This document shows, piece by piece, positions 8,301-17,528 of a stretch of DNA of 64,000 bases. A program made the position numbers and the translations under genes. Position 1 is the first letter of the stretch. Every line of letters starts with the position of its first letter. This DNA is from Listeria cossartiae subsp. cayugensis (lineage in GTDB: Bacteria > Bacillota > Bacilli > Lactobacillales > Listeriaceae): assembly GCF_014229095.1 (NCBI RefSeq), contig NZ_JAARZC010000001.1:496001-560000 (forward strand), read 5' to 3'. The notes under the pieces were generated by a model. It ran no database searches, had not been told where the DNA came from, and saw only the letters and a list, made by a program, of their open reading frames with translations.

Positions 8301-8335
8301 AAAGTGCTGACATCATTCGGCACTTTATTCTTTTT
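8301..8335 (+). terminator. Terminator or leader attenuator before the permease gene
   Basis: AAAGTGCTGA/TCGGCACTTT forms a 10-bp stem followed by a T-rich run. It lies 135 bases past azoR but only about 25 bases before the permease start, so it may act as an attenuator of the permease leader as well as an azoR terminator. Confidence 0.7.
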
Positions 8336-8360
8336 AATTACTCGAAAGGGATGAATTAGG

Positions 8361-9737
8361 ATGGAAGAGCATAAAGAAGAATTGCAAAGAGGACTGAAAA
8401 ATAGACATATTCAGTTGATCGCGATTGGCGGAGCAATTGGTACAGGGCTTTTTCTAGGAGCAGGGAAGTCAATTCATTTGGCGGGTCCATCCATCATGTT
8501 AGTTTACTTAATTATTGGGGCTATTTTATTCTTTGTTATGAGAGCTTTGGGTGAATTATTAATACATAACCCAACAACAGGATCTTTTACAGAATTTGCA
8601 GAGCAGTTTATTGGACCATGGGCCGGTTTTATTACTGGTTGGACGTATTGGTTCTGCTGGATTGTGACAGGAATCGCAGAAATTACAGCAGTTGGCATGT
8701 ACGTGAAATTTTGGGTGCCAGACTTACCACAATGGATTCCAGCACTGGCTTGCGTTTTAATACTTCTTTTGTTTAACTTAGCAACCGTCAAAGCTTTTGG
8801 CGAAATCGAATTTTGGTTTGCAATTATTAAAGTGGTTGTCATTATTGCATTGATTGTTATTGGATTTGTACTAGTATTTATTGGTTATAAACATGGAACA
8901 AGTACGGCTTCATTTTCTAATTTAGTCGATTACGGCGGCTTTTTCCCGAACGGAATTGCTGGGTTCTTACTGGCTTTCCAAATGGCGACATTTTCGTTTG
9001 TGGGGATTGAGCTTGTTGGTGTAACAGCGGGAGAAGCTGACAATCCAGAGCGGACACTTCCAAAAGCAATTAATAATATTCCTATTCGGATTTTAATTTT
9101 TTATATTGGTGCATTACTTGTATTGATGTCGATTTATCCGTGGAGTAATATTGATCCGAATACGAGTCCATTCGTTAGTGTATTTACGATGATTGGGATT
9201 CCTGCAGCAGCCGGCATTATTAACTTTGTGGTATTAACGGCTGCGATGTCTTCCTGTAATAGCGGGATTTTCAGCACGAGCCGGATGCTTTATACACTTT
9301 CTGCAGAAGGAAAAGCACCGAAAAAAATGCATCATTTGAGCTCGAATGGCGTTCCTGCAACGGCTTTAATCACATCAACAGCATGTTTACTTATCGGTGT
9401 ATTTTTAAATTATATTTTACCAGAGCAAGTATTTATTCTAGTAACGAGTATCGCGACGATTTGCTTTATCTGGGTTTGGGGCATTATTTTAGTGGCGCAT
9501 TTACGTTTTCGCCATAAACATCCGGAAATTGCAGCGAAAAGTAAATTTAAAATGCCGTTATCTCCTTTTATGAACTGGGTTAGCTTAATTTTCTTCGGGG
9601 GATTATTAGTGATTCTTGGTTTCGCGGCAGATACAAGAATTGCGCTATTCGTTACGCCAGTATGGTTCTTGATTTTAGGTATCGCTTATCAAATTTTAAA
9701 AGCATCAAATCGAAAGACAAAAATTCGACATAATTAA
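8361..9737 (+). CDS. APC-family amino acid permease (AAT/CycA-like)
   Basis: This encodes 458 residues with about 12 membrane spans. The N-terminus GLKNRHIQLIAIGGAIGTGLFLGAG is the diagnostic first helix and substrate-binding loop of amino acid/H+ symporters of the AAT subfamily, and SFVGIELVGVTAGEADNPE is the conserved TM6 region. It resembles D-serine/D-alanine/glycine (CycA) and related permeases, but substrate cannot be read from the sequence. It is monocistronic: a hairpin precedes it and a 16-bp terminator follows. The lysine-specific paralogue lies at 20.6-22.0 kb. Confidence 0.88.
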   Translation: MEEHKEELQRGLKNRHIQLIAIGGAIGTGLFLGAGKSIHLAGPSIMLVYLIIGAILFFVMRALGELLIHNPTTGSFTEFAEQFIGPWAGFITGWTYWFCWIVTGIAEITAVGMYVKFWVPDLPQWIPALACVLILLLFNLATVKAFGEIEFWFAIIKVVVIIALIVIGFVLVFIGYKHGTSTASFSNLVDYGGFFPNGIAGFLLAFQMATFSFVGIELVGVTAGEADNPERTLPKAINNIPIRILIFYIGALLVLMSIYPWSNIDPNTSPFVSVFTMIGIPAAAGIINFVVLTAAMSSCNSGIFSTSRMLYTLSAEGKAPKKMHHLSSNGVPATALITSTACLLIGVFLNYILPEQVFILVTSIATICFIWVWGIILVAHLRFRHKHPEIAAKSKFKMPLSPFMNWVSLIFFGGLLVILGFAADTRIALFVTPVWFLILGIAYQILKASNRKTKIRHN

Positions 9738-9744
9738 CAACCCG

Positions 9745-9793
9745 GCAAGTGTTCGCTAAACAGAGCTGTTTTAGCGAATACTTGCTTTTTTTT
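9745..9793 (+). terminator. Permease terminator
   Basis: A 16-bp stem, GCAAGTGTTCGCTAAA with TTTAGCGAATACTTGC (one G-T pair), is followed by eight T residues. Confidence 0.92.
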
Positions 9794-9817
9794 GCCTTTA
9801 AATGCGCCGCGAATTTC

Positions 9818-9845
9818 TTTACAAATGGAAAAAATCGTGTAGAAT
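9818..9845 (+). promoter_or_regulatory. Promoter of the dehydratase-activase gene
   Basis: TTTACA, 16 bases, TAGAAT. Transcription from here gives a leader of about 150 bases containing the palindromes described for 9865-9935. Confidence 0.5.
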
Positions 9846-9864
9846 GAGAGGTGTTTAGAGCGTT

Positions 9865-9935
9865 TTGTCGTTTTCACGCATATAAAGTGAGTACTCACTC
9901 ATTTTCTTAGAATCGTTATTTATGTGAAACGACGT
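9865..9935. promoter_or_regulatory. Palindrome cluster upstream of the dehydratase-activase gene
   Basis: A perfect palindrome GTGAGTACTCAC (9887-9898) sits between an imperfect inverted repeat, GTCGTTTTCAC on the left and GTGAAACGAC on the right. This looks like a two-part operator or a large stem-loop in the leader. The binding protein is unknown. Confidence 0.45.
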
Positions 9936-10001
9936 ACAATCGACAAATGATATGTGAAATATGATACATATTAAGTAGTGCGTAACGAAAGGGATGAGAA
10001 A

Positions 10002-13000
10002 ATGATTCATGCAGGATTAGATGTAGGATCAACAACAGCAAAAGCCGTAGCACTTAATGACCAGGGGGATATTTTATTTCAAACTTACCGAAGACATTAT
10101 TCCGACATTAAAAAAGTAACATTAGAAATCATGCAAGACATGCAAAAAAAATGTGGTATGACCGAAATGACGTTCAAAATTACGGGATCATCAGGATTAG
10201 CAATTTCCAAATTTTTGAATGTGCCATTTGTGCAGGAAGTAATTGCATGTACGGAAGCGGTCGAACAAGTGATTCCGGAAACTGATGTAGTAATTGAGCT
10301 AGGCGGGGAAGATGCGAAGATTATTTATTTCAGTGGCGGGATTGAGCAACGAATGAATAACGCTTGTGCTGGTGGAACGGGTGCGTTTATTGACCAAATC
10401 GCCACACTGCTTCAAACGGATCCAACGGGCTTAAATGAATTAGCGCAAAATGCGAATACAATTTATCCGATTGCTTCCAGATGTGGAGTATTCGCCAAAA
10501 CAGACGTGCAGCCATTGCTAAATGAAGGGGCTAGAAAAGAAGATATTGCCGCTTCGATTTTCCAAAGTGTGGTTACGCAGACGATTAGTGGGCTTGCTTG
10601 TGGACGTCCAATCCGCGGGAAAGTGGCATTTCTTGGAGGACCGCTTACCTTCCTTGATCAATTACGTTATCGTTTTACAGAAACATTGAAGATGAAAGAT
10701 AGTGATATTATCGCGCCTCAAAATGCGGAATATTTTATTGCGCTTGGAACTGCTTTTACGGGACTAAATGATGTGCCGCTCAAAGTGGATGATATGATTC
10801 AGCGCCTTTCGAACATGGATATGACTACGATGGCGACAGATACTGTGATTTTGCCGGCGCTTTTTGAAAAGAAAGCAGACTTAGACGAATTTCGTGCGCG
10901 TCATAATCAAATGAAAGCAAAACGGGCGAAGTTGGAAGACTATGAAGGCGATGCTTACTTAGGTATTGATGCCGGTTCGACTACAACTAAATTAATTTTA
11001 ATGAGCCAAACGAATGAAATTCTTTACTCGTTTTATTCAAGTAATAATGGGAATCCACTGCAATCTGTTATTGATGCGACGAGTGATTTATATGAAATTT
11101 TGCCAGAAAAAGTTCGAGTTGCGCAGTCTGGAATTACCGGCTACGGTGAGTCGCTTATTAAAGCCGCACTGAAAATTGATGTCGGCGAAATTGAAACAGT
11201 CGCGCATTACCGTGCCGCTCGCGAGTTTTTACCAGATGTTGATTTTATTTTAGACATTGGCGGACAAGATATGAAATGTATGAAAATTAAAAAAGGCGCG
11301 CTCGATAGCTTAATGCTGAATGAAGCGTGTTCTGCCGGATGTGGTTCGTTCCTTGAAACATTTGCGCAGACACTTAATTTATCGATTGAAGAATTTGCGG
11401 CCCGGGCACTCGAAGCGAAAGCCCCAGTTGACTTAGGTTCACGCTGTACTGTTTTCATGAATTCCAAAGTGAAACAAGTGCAAAAAGAAGGCGTGAGCAT
11501 GGAAGATTTATCTGCGGGTCTTGCTTATTCCGTTGTGAAAAATGCGTTGCAAAAAGTAATTAAACTGCGTAGTCCGAAAGATATCGGTGAAAAAGTCATC
11601 GTTCAAGGCGGAACTTTTTATAATGAATCAGTTTTACGTGCTTTTGAACTGTTAACAGGTCGTGAAGTAGTTCGCCCGGATATCGCTGGAATGATGGGCG
11701 CTTATGGTGCAGCTTTAATTGCCCGCGAACATTATGAAACTGGCGAAGTAACAGAAATGCTCGTGCTGGAAAAATTACGCGAATTTAGTGCGGAAACTTC
11801 CCAGTCGCGCTGTAACCTTTGTAGTAACACGTGTCAGTTAACAGTGACAAGATTTGGCGATGACCGGATGTTCGTTAGTGGAAATCGTTGTGAACGCGGC
11901 GAACGTGTCGAAACGAAACGCAACGTACTTCCAAACTTATATGCTTATAAATTAAAACGAACATTTGATTATAAATCATTGAAAAAATCAGAAGCTACCC
12001 GCGGAACGATTGGTATTCCACGTGCGCTCAATGTTTTTGAAAACTATCCACTTTGGCACACGATTTTAACGAACTTAGGTTTCCGTGTCGTTTTATCTTC
12101 TAAATCATCTAAAAATCTGTATGATAAAGGAATTGAAACGATTGCATCCGAAGCAGTTTGTTTCCCAGCCAAATTAACACACGGACATATTATGGATTTA
12201 ATTAAGAAAAAAGCAGACCGCATTTTCTATCCATCGGTTGTGTACGAAAAACCAGAATTCGGTGAGGCGACCAATAACTTCAACTGTCCAGTCGTGGCTG
12301 GTTATCCAGAAGTTATTCGTGTGAATGTCGATGCTTTGGAAGAGAAAAATATTCCAATGATTAGTCCGTTTTTAACATTAGATAATGAAAAAGCGTTAAT
12401 CGAACAAATGAGCCTCGCTTTCCCAGAAGTTCCAGCTGCGGATATGGAAAAAGCAGTCCAAGCTGGGCTAGAGGAAGCAGAACTTTGCCGCAAAGACATT
12501 CAAGCGGAAGGGGAAGCCGCACTTACTTATATTAAGAAAAATAAAATCAAAGGAATTGTTCTGGCGGGGCATCCGTACCATATCGATCCAGAAGTAAACC
12601 ACGGAATTCCGGAACTCATTACGATGAATGGCATGGCGGTTCTTACGGAAGATTCGATTTCTCATCTTGGAGAGATTGACCATAAACTTCGTGTCGAAAA
12701 CCAGTGGAAATACCATGCAAGACTATATCGCGCCGCAAGTTTTACCGCTAAAAGTGAAGATTTGGAATTTGTTCAATTAACTTCATTTGGTTGCGGGCTT
12801 GATGCGATTACAACGGATATGTGCCAAGAAATCATCGAAGGCCATAATAAAGTCTATACGTTGCTCAAAATCGATGAAATCAACAACCTTGGTGCCGCGC
12901 GTATCCGCGTACGTTCTTTAAAAGCTGCTATGGAAGAACGCGAGAAAAACAACGTGAAACCAGGCATTATGGCGAAACCAAAAGAACGTCCATTATTTAC

Positions 13001-14429
13001 AAAAGAAATGAAGAAAACGTATACTATTTTAGCCCCACAGCTAGCTCCGACCCATTTTGAAATGTTAGAAGCGGCTTGTAAGGTTGGCGGTTATAATTTA
13101 GAAGTGCTTCCAGCTGTGACACCTCGTGCGGTTGATGAAGGCTTGCGCTACGTCAATAATGATGCTTGTTATCCAGCAATTTTAACAATCGGTCAAATGA
13201 TGGATGCGCTGAAACATGGCGATTATGATACAAATAATTTAGCGGTATTGATGACGCAAACAGGTGGCGGATGTCGGGCAACCAACTACATTTCAATGCT
13301 GAAAAAAGCACTCGGGGAAGCTGGAATGGACCATATCCCGGTTATTTCGCTAAATGCTAATGGCTTAGAGAAACAACCTGGCTTTAAAATGACACCAAAA
13401 GTACTTGTTCGTTTCTTAGCGGGAATTAGCTTAGGGGATGCGCTCGATCGTATGCTTTACCGGACAAGACCTTACGAAGTCGAACCAGGAAGTGCCAACA
13501 AAATGTTCCGCCAATATCTTGATGCCGGACGTGCGCTAATGGAAAATTATTCTTTCGGAGCATATAAAAAATTAGCGAACGAAATGGTACGAGCTTTTGA
13601 TAACTTGCCAATAACCGATGAAGTAAAACCAAGAGTCGGCGTAGTTGGAGAAATTCTCGTCAAATTCCATCCGGGCGCAAATAACAATATTGTTGATGTT
13701 ATTGAAGAAGAGGGCGGAGAAGCAGTTGTTCCGGACTTAACAGATTTCATTTTATATTGTTGTTACGATGATCACTTTGCAGCGAACACATTTGGTCGTT
13801 CCAAAGTAAAATCATTCGCGAAGCAAAGCGTCGCGATTCCGCTAATCAATCAATTCCGTAAACCAGTGACAGATGCACTGAAGAAAAGTGAACGCTTTGA
13901 AGCACCAGCGAGTATCGAATCCATCGCTGAAAAAGCAAGCCAACTTCTATCACTCGGAAACAAAATGGGCGAAGGTTGGTTCTTAACCGGCGAAATGTTC
14001 GAATTACTCGATAGCAACGTGCCCAATATCGCGTGCTTACAACCGTTTGCGTGCCTGCCAAACCATATTACTGGCCGCGGCATGATTAAAGGACTCAAAA
14101 AAATGTACCCAGAAGCCAATATCATGTCGATTGACTACGATGCGGGCTCAAGCTCTGTGAACCAACTAAATCGAATCAAATTAATGCTCTCCATCGCAAG
14201 AAAACAACTAGAAACGACAGAAGTAATCACAGAGAAAGAAACAAACACACGATTTAACCCAAGAGAAAAAATCCTTGGCAAAGCAAAACAAGTAAGAGAA
14301 AGTGCCCCAGTCGAAATGATTGGAAACAAAGTAAAACAAGCGCGGGATGCAGATCCAGTTGGGGCTATCGCTCAAAAAGTGAAGCATGTTGCAACTAGTA
14401 GTGAGCATGTTCAGACGGATAATGATTAA
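10002..14429 (+). CDS. Giant fusion: two BadF/BcrA-type activase domains plus 2-hydroxyacyl-CoA dehydratase-like (HgdB) region
   Basis: This encodes 1475 residues. The start is ATG 10002, 7 bases after AAAGGGA. Residues about 1-265 form one ASKHA activase (DVGSTTAKAVAL; GGEDAKIIY; iron-sulfur cysteine in NACAGGTGAF). A second follows at about 315-575 (GIDAGSTTTKLIL; GGQDMKCMKI; NEACSAGCGSF). A cysteine-rich CNLCSNTCQ block, a DUF2229-type region, and an HgdB-like part with several conserved Cys (NDACYPA, GGGCRATNY) make up the rest. Activases use ATP to inject an electron from a [4Fe-4S] cluster into a dehydratase; having activator and acceptor in one chain is the known YjiL/DUF2229 architecture. 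The natural substrate is unknown. The C-terminal about 50 residues are three degenerate 16-residue repeats. Confidence 0.88.
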   Translation: MIHAGLDVGSTTAKAVALNDQGDILFQTYRRHYSDIKKVTLEIMQDMQKKCGMTEMTFKITGSSGLAISKFLNVPFVQEVIACTEAVEQVIPETDVVIELGGEDAKIIYFSGGIEQRMNNACAGGTGAFIDQIATLLQTDPTGLNELAQNANTIYPIASRCGVFAKTDVQPLLNEGARKEDIAASIFQSVVTQTISGLACGRPIRGKVAFLGGPLTFLDQLRYRFTETLKMKDSDIIAPQNAEYFIALGTAFTGLNDVPLKVDDMIQRLSNMDMTTMATDTVILPALFEKKADLDEFRARHNQMKAKRAKLEDYEGDAYLGIDAGSTTTKLILMSQTNEILYSFYSSNNGNPLQSVIDATSDLYEILPEKVRVAQSGITGYGESLIKAALKIDVGEIETVAHYRAAREFLPDVDFILDIGGQDMKCMKIKKGALDSLMLNEACSAGCGSFLETFAQTLNLSIEEFAARALEAKAPVDLGSRCTVFMNSKVKQVQKEGVSMEDLSAGLAYSVVKNALQKVIKLRSPKDIGEKVIVQGGTFYNESVLRAFELLTGREVVRPDIAGMMGAYGAALIAREHYETGEVTEMLVLEKLREFSAETSQSRCNLCSNTCQLTVTRFGDDRMFVSGNRCERGERVETKRNVLPNLYAYKLKRTFDYKSLKKSEATRGTIGIPRALNVFENYPLWHTILTNLGFRVVLSSKSSKNLYDKGIETIASEAVCFPAKLTHGHIMDLIKKKADRIFYPSVVYEKPEFGEATNNFNCPVVAGYPEVIRVNVDALEEKNIPMISPFLTLDNEKALIEQMSLAFPEVPAADMEKAVQAGLEEAELCRKDIQAEGEAALTYIKKNKIKGIVLAGHPYHIDPEVNHGIPELITMNGMAVLTEDSISHLGEIDHKLRVENQWKYHARLYRAASFTAKSEDLEFVQLTSFGCGLDAITTDMCQEIIEGHNKVYTLLKIDEINNLGAARIRVRSLKAAMEEREKNNVKPGIMAKPKERPLFTKEMKKTYTILAPQLAPTHFEMLEAACKVGGYNLEVLPAVTPRAVDEGLRYVNNDACYPAILTIGQMMDALKHGDYDTNNLAVLMTQTGGGCRATNYISMLKKALGEAGMDHIPVISLNANGLEKQPGFKMTPKVLVRFLAGISLGDALDRMLYRTRPYEVEPGSANKMFRQYLDAGRALMENYSFGAYKKLANEMVRAFDNLPITDEVKPRVGVVGEILVKFHPGANNNIVDVIEEEGGEAVVPDLTDFILYCCYDDHFAANTFGRSKVKSFAKQSVAIPLINQFRKPVTDALKKSERFEAPASIESIAEKASQLLSLGNKMGEGWFLTGEMFELLDSNVPNIACLQPFACLPNHITGRGMIKGLKKMYPEANIMSIDYDAGSSSVNQLNRIKLMLSIARKQLETTEVITEKETNTRFNPREKILGKAKQVRESAPVEMIGNKVKQARDADPVGAIAQKVKHVATSSEHVQTDND

Positions 14430-14431
14430 TT

Positions 14432-14466
14432 AAAAAAGCCGCCCATTGTATTGGGCGGCTTTTTTC
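14432..14466. terminator. Bidirectional terminator
   Basis: AAAAAAGCCGCCCA/TGGGCGGCTTTTTT with a short loop, between convergent genes. Confidence 0.92.
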
Positions 14467-15314
14467 TATTCCATACTTAAATATTTAGTTTCACTATAAT
14501 ACCCATTGCCACCTACATATACACGAGCTATTTCCTTATTACCATTTACATCTAATTTAACTAAAATCTCAGAAGGAGAGTGTAGCGAGTGTCCTTGCTC
14601 AAATACATAAAGTTCTTTTCGCAAGTAATGATTTTTATAAAGATAACAAGCTAAAGCAGCATTAGAGGTCCCAGTCGCAGCTTCTTCATTAATGTCAAAT
14701 AATGGAGCGAAATTCCGACAAATAATCCGGTCATCACTAAAAGTATACAGATGCAATCCGACCACTTCATACTGCTTGCTGACTTCTTTAACCTCTTCAA
14801 AATTCGGCGCTAGGGCAAATAAACCTGCTTCACTTTTAATTGGAATTAATATATCTTTTAATCCCGTAGACACAATTTGAATTGGATAATTAGCATTTAG
14901 TAAGTTTAGATCAAAACAATCAGTTAAATTATTAGGCGGAATGATATCATAAAAAGTTGGTTGATTTTGTTCCATGAAGATAGTGCCATCTTTTATCGTA
15001 ATCGTAAGTACACCACTATTTGTTTCAATTGTATACCGGCTCTTATGAATTTTATTTAAATGCATCAAAATAGCGAAAGTGCCGATTGTCGCATGACCAC
15101 ATAAATCAACTTCTTCTTTCGGGGTAAAATATTCTATTTTAAAATCAGCATGGTTTGATTCAGTCACGAAGGCGGTTTCTGCATAGCCTAGTTGTTTTGC
15201 GATGGCCATTTTTTGAGTGGTGGCGAGTGTTGGTTCGTTTAATACGACACCAGCTTTATTTCCACCTTTATTATTCTTACTAAATGCACTTGCAACATAA
15301 ACAGATATATCCAT
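14466..15314 (-). CDS. PhzF family isomerase/epimerase-like protein
   Basis: This encodes 282 residues, the usual length for the family, with two duplicated diaminopimelate-epimerase-like halves. Visible motifs are the N-terminal VYVASAFSKNNKGGNKAGVV and ETAFV, with the conserved catalytic-type glutamate near residue 46; VDLCGHATIGTFA in the first half; and NEEAATGTSNAALACYL in the second (the usual G-S-G-T-A-T-G signature is altered to ATGTSN). Function in Firmicutes is unknown; PhzF itself isomerises a phenazine precursor. It reads toward the terminator shared with the dehydratase gene and is 26 bases downstream of ybaK on the same strand, so the two are probably cotranscribed. Confidence 0.88.
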   Translation of the reverse strand: MDISVYVASAFSKNNKGGNKAGVVLNEPTLATTQKMAIAKQLGYAETAFVTESNHADFKIEYFTPKEEVDLCGHATIGTFAILMHLNKIHKSRYTIETNSGVLTITIKDGTIFMEQNQPTFYDIIPPNNLTDCFDLNLLNANYPIQIVSTGLKDILIPIKSEAGLFALAPNFEEVKEVSKQYEVVGLHLYTFSDDRIICRNFAPLFDINEEAATGTSNAALACYLYKNHYLRKELYVFEQGHSLHSPSEILVKLDVNGNKEIARVYVGGNGYYSETKYLSME

Positions 15315-15340
15315 AAAAACGAAACTCCCTTGTCAAAACT

Positions 15341-15817
15341 TTATTCTTCCGTAATCATCGCAAACTCCGCACGAACGACCTTTTTCAAATCAGCAGGCGC
15401 AAGTTCGATTTGTAATCCTCTTTTTCCAGCTGAAATCAGCATCGTATCAAGCGATTCTGCACTACTATCAACAAAAGTTGGAAACAACTTCTTCATTCCA
15501 ATCGGAGAACAGCCGCCGCGAATATAACCAGTCAGCTTCTCCAGCGTATCCACTGCAATTAGTTCACACTTTTTATTGCCACTAATTTTTGCTAAATGCT
15601 TCAAGTGCAAGGTTTTATCAGCAGGAATACAGGCGACAATATTGCCTGTTTTATCACCAGTTAGGACGAGTGTTTTAAAAATCTGCCCCGGGTTATTTCC
15701 AGTTTCTACTGCAACATGAAGCGCATCTAGGGCGTCTTCACTCCAAGCATATTCACGCAAATCATATTTAATCTTCTGTTTATCTAAAATCCGACACGCA
15801 TTTGTCTTTTTATTCAA
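15341..15817 (-). CDS. ybaK: YbaK/EbsC family Cys-tRNA(Pro) deacylase
   Basis: This encodes 158 residues. TTG 15817 is the better start: TGAGGTG lies 6 bases upstream, and the in-frame GTG at 15826 is part of that site. It contains the YbaK fold: KIKYDLREYAW, the conserved FKTLVLTGDKTGNIVACIPAD with the catalytic-type Lys, and YIRGGCSPIGMKKLFPTFVD. The family hydrolyses Cys-tRNAPro formed in error by ProRS. It is divergent from the lipoprotein gene; promoters for both sit in the 120-base gap. Confidence 0.92.
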   Translation of the reverse strand: MNKKTNACRILDKQKIKYDLREYAWSEDALDALHVAVETGNNPGQIFKTLVLTGDKTGNIVACIPADKTLHLKHLAKISGNKKCELIAVDTLEKLTGYIRGGCSPIGMKKLFPTFVDSSAESLDTMLISAGKRGLQIELAPADLKKVVRAEFAMITEE

Positions 15818-15876
15818 GTCTTTCACCTCAATTTATTTGAAATTATGTACATATTATGACACTTTTTGTAAAATAG

Positions 15877-15905
15877 TTGGCATTTTATCTCTCGTTCTGT
15901 ACAAT
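15877..15905 (+). promoter_or_regulatory. Promoter of the lipoprotein gene
   Basis: TTGGCA, 17 bases, TACAAT, ending about 35 bases before the start codon. Confidence 0.75.
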
Positions 15906-15940
15906 GAAATGGAATTCAAATAAGAAAGGGAGATTTAATA

Positions 15941-16594
15941 ATGAAAAAAGGGTTATTCAGTCTGGTTCTTGTTCTTGCTATGGCACTCGTTCTAAGTGCA
16001 TGTGGTGGTCCATCAAGAGTAGAACCGAAAAAAGCAGGGGAAATTACAGTTAATGCCGTAGTTTACAACAAAGATACAGATAAAATAAAAGATGTATACG
16101 GTGAAGACGGCTCAAAATTCGAAAAAGAATTTGAAAAAGGCTTTAAAGAAAGCTTTATCAACACATTTGCAGCAAGTTTTTCTAGTGATGTAAACATTGA
16201 TAAGCAAGTAGATGATTTCTACAAAGCACTTCGTAAACAAGTCAACGAAAAAACTTCGTACACTACTAAAGTAACAAATGATGACAAAGAAAGTCCAGAA
16301 ATTCAGTTCGCAGTTAAAGGGCTTGATATGAAGGGCGTTCAAACTGAATTAGTAGAAGAATTAACAAAAGCAGCAACAGCCGATCCATCTATTGCAACAG
16401 ATGACCAAAAAATGGCTGAAAAAACAATGGAAATCTATACGAAAGCTGTGCAAAATGCAGACGCAGTATCAGAACCAAAAACAGTTACACTTAAACTAAA
16501 AGGAGATCCAAAAGATGATTCTTTATGGCAAATGCAAAACGACGTGGCATTCATGCAAGAATTAACTACAGCATTTTTCATGGCTGGCATGTAA
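15941..16594 (+). CDS. Secreted lipoprotein, DUF5105-like
   Basis: This encodes 217 residues. A lipoprotein signal peptide is clear: MKKG, a hydrophobic core, then the lipobox LSAC with lipidated Cys21 followed by GG. The mature part is charged and mostly helical, with no catalytic motif. It resembles the DUF5105 lipoproteins common in Listeria and other Firmicutes, which are anchored at the outer face of the membrane. It is single-gene, with a good SigmaA promoter and a strong terminator. Function unknown. Confidence 0.8.
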   Translation: MKKGLFSLVLVLAMALVLSACGGPSRVEPKKAGEITVNAVVYNKDTDKIKDVYGEDGSKFEKEFEKGFKESFINTFAASFSSDVNIDKQVDDFYKALRKQVNEKTSYTTKVTNDDKESPEIQFAVKGLDMKGVQTELVEELTKAATADPSIATDDQKMAEKTMEIYTKAVQNADAVSEPKTVTLKLKGDPKDDSLWQMQNDVAFMQELTTAFFMAGM

Positions 16595-16611
16595 GCTTTT
16601 AAATTAGGATG

Positions 16612-16644
16612 CACCAGCAACTTTCGGGTTGTTGGTGTTTTTTA
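16612..16644 (+). terminator. Lipoprotein gene terminator
   Basis: CACCAGCAAC/GTTGTTGGTG with a 6-base loop followed by a T-run. Confidence 0.88.
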
Positions 16645-16678
16645 TTTTTATAAGGAAATGTCATTCAATTGGAACTAA

Positions 16679-16710
16679 AAAAACAGAGATTATCGTATCT
16701 CTGTTTTTCC
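16679..16710 (-). terminator. DUF554 gene terminator
   Basis: AAAAACAGAGAT/ATCTCTGTTTTT with a 6-base loop, just beyond the stop codon of the leftward gene. Confidence 0.88.
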
Positions 16711-16712
16711 CT

Positions 16713-17414
16713 CTAAAAATAATAAAGCCCCGTCACAATCAGCGCAACAACTATAATCCCTGGAACCAAATTTGCGACCCTGATTTTCGTCAAACCGAGC
16801 AGATTCAAACCAATCGCCAAAATCATAATTCCGCCAGTGGCAGTGAGTTCTTCGATTATCAGTGCCATCAAGTCGGCGGGAATGAATTGATTAATTTGTG
16901 TTGCGAACAGTGCGATAATGCCTTCAAATAAAAACACCGGAATCGCCGATAGCATAACGCCCCAACCAAGTGTCGTACTAAGAAGAAGGGCGATAAATCC
17001 ATCCATCACCGATTTCGTATAAAGGACATCATGATTGCCGCGAATGCCACTATCAAGCGCACCAATAATCCCCATCGCACCAATTACAAAAATAAGTGTC
17101 GCGGTAACAAATCCTTTCGAAACATTACTTTTTCCTTTGGCACCGACTTTGCGTTCAATCCAGTGCCCAAGCTGGTTCAGGTGATAATCTATGTTAAGCC
17201 ATTCCCCAATAACGGCTCCAAAACAAATACTTAAAATGACAATAAGCGAATTGCTCGTCTTAAAAGCCATTTGAATGCCAAGGACGATAACAGCTAACCC
17301 CATCCCTTTCATGACAGTATCTTTCATACGTTCAGGGATATTATGTAATTTCATGCCAAGAACAGACCCAACCAAAATCCCAAGCCCATTCACTAGCGCA
17401 CCAAGTAGAACCAT
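16713..17414 (-). CDS. DUF554 family membrane protein (YdfK/YqgA-like)
   Basis: This encodes 233 residues with about six hydrophobic segments. The N-terminus LLGALVNGLGILVGSVLGM and GMGLAVIVLGIQMAF, the GAVIGEWLNID motif and the C-terminal TATGGIMILAIGLNLLGLTKI are diagnostic of DUF554, a widely distributed predicted transporter of unknown substrate. The start ATG follows GGGAGG. It is single-gene, with a terminator immediately downstream. Confidence 0.88.
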   Translation of the reverse strand: MVLLGALVNGLGILVGSVLGMKLHNIPERMKDTVMKGMGLAVIVLGIQMAFKTSNSLIVILSICFGAVIGEWLNIDYHLNQLGHWIERKVGAKGKSNVSKGFVTATLIFVIGAMGIIGALDSGIRGNHDVLYTKSVMDGFIALLLSTTLGWGVMLSAIPVFLFEGIIALFATQINQFIPADLMALIIEELTATGGIMILAIGLNLLGLTKIRVANLVPGIIVVALIVTGLYYF

Positions 17415-17486
17415 TTTATTCCTCCCTTTTTAGCAGATAACCTTAGTATACAGGAAGTTTTTGCCAATTGGGAGTTTTATTTCGCA

Positions 17487-17524
17487 TAAAAAAGTCGAAG
17501 GAAGCGTTTTGCTCCTTCGACTTT
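17487..17524 (-). terminator. Terminator of the NAD(P)-binding protein gene
   Basis: AAGTCGAAGGA/TCCTTCGACTT with an A/T tail, directly after the leftward gene ending at 17529. Confidence 0.9.
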
Positions 17525-17528
17525 AGCG

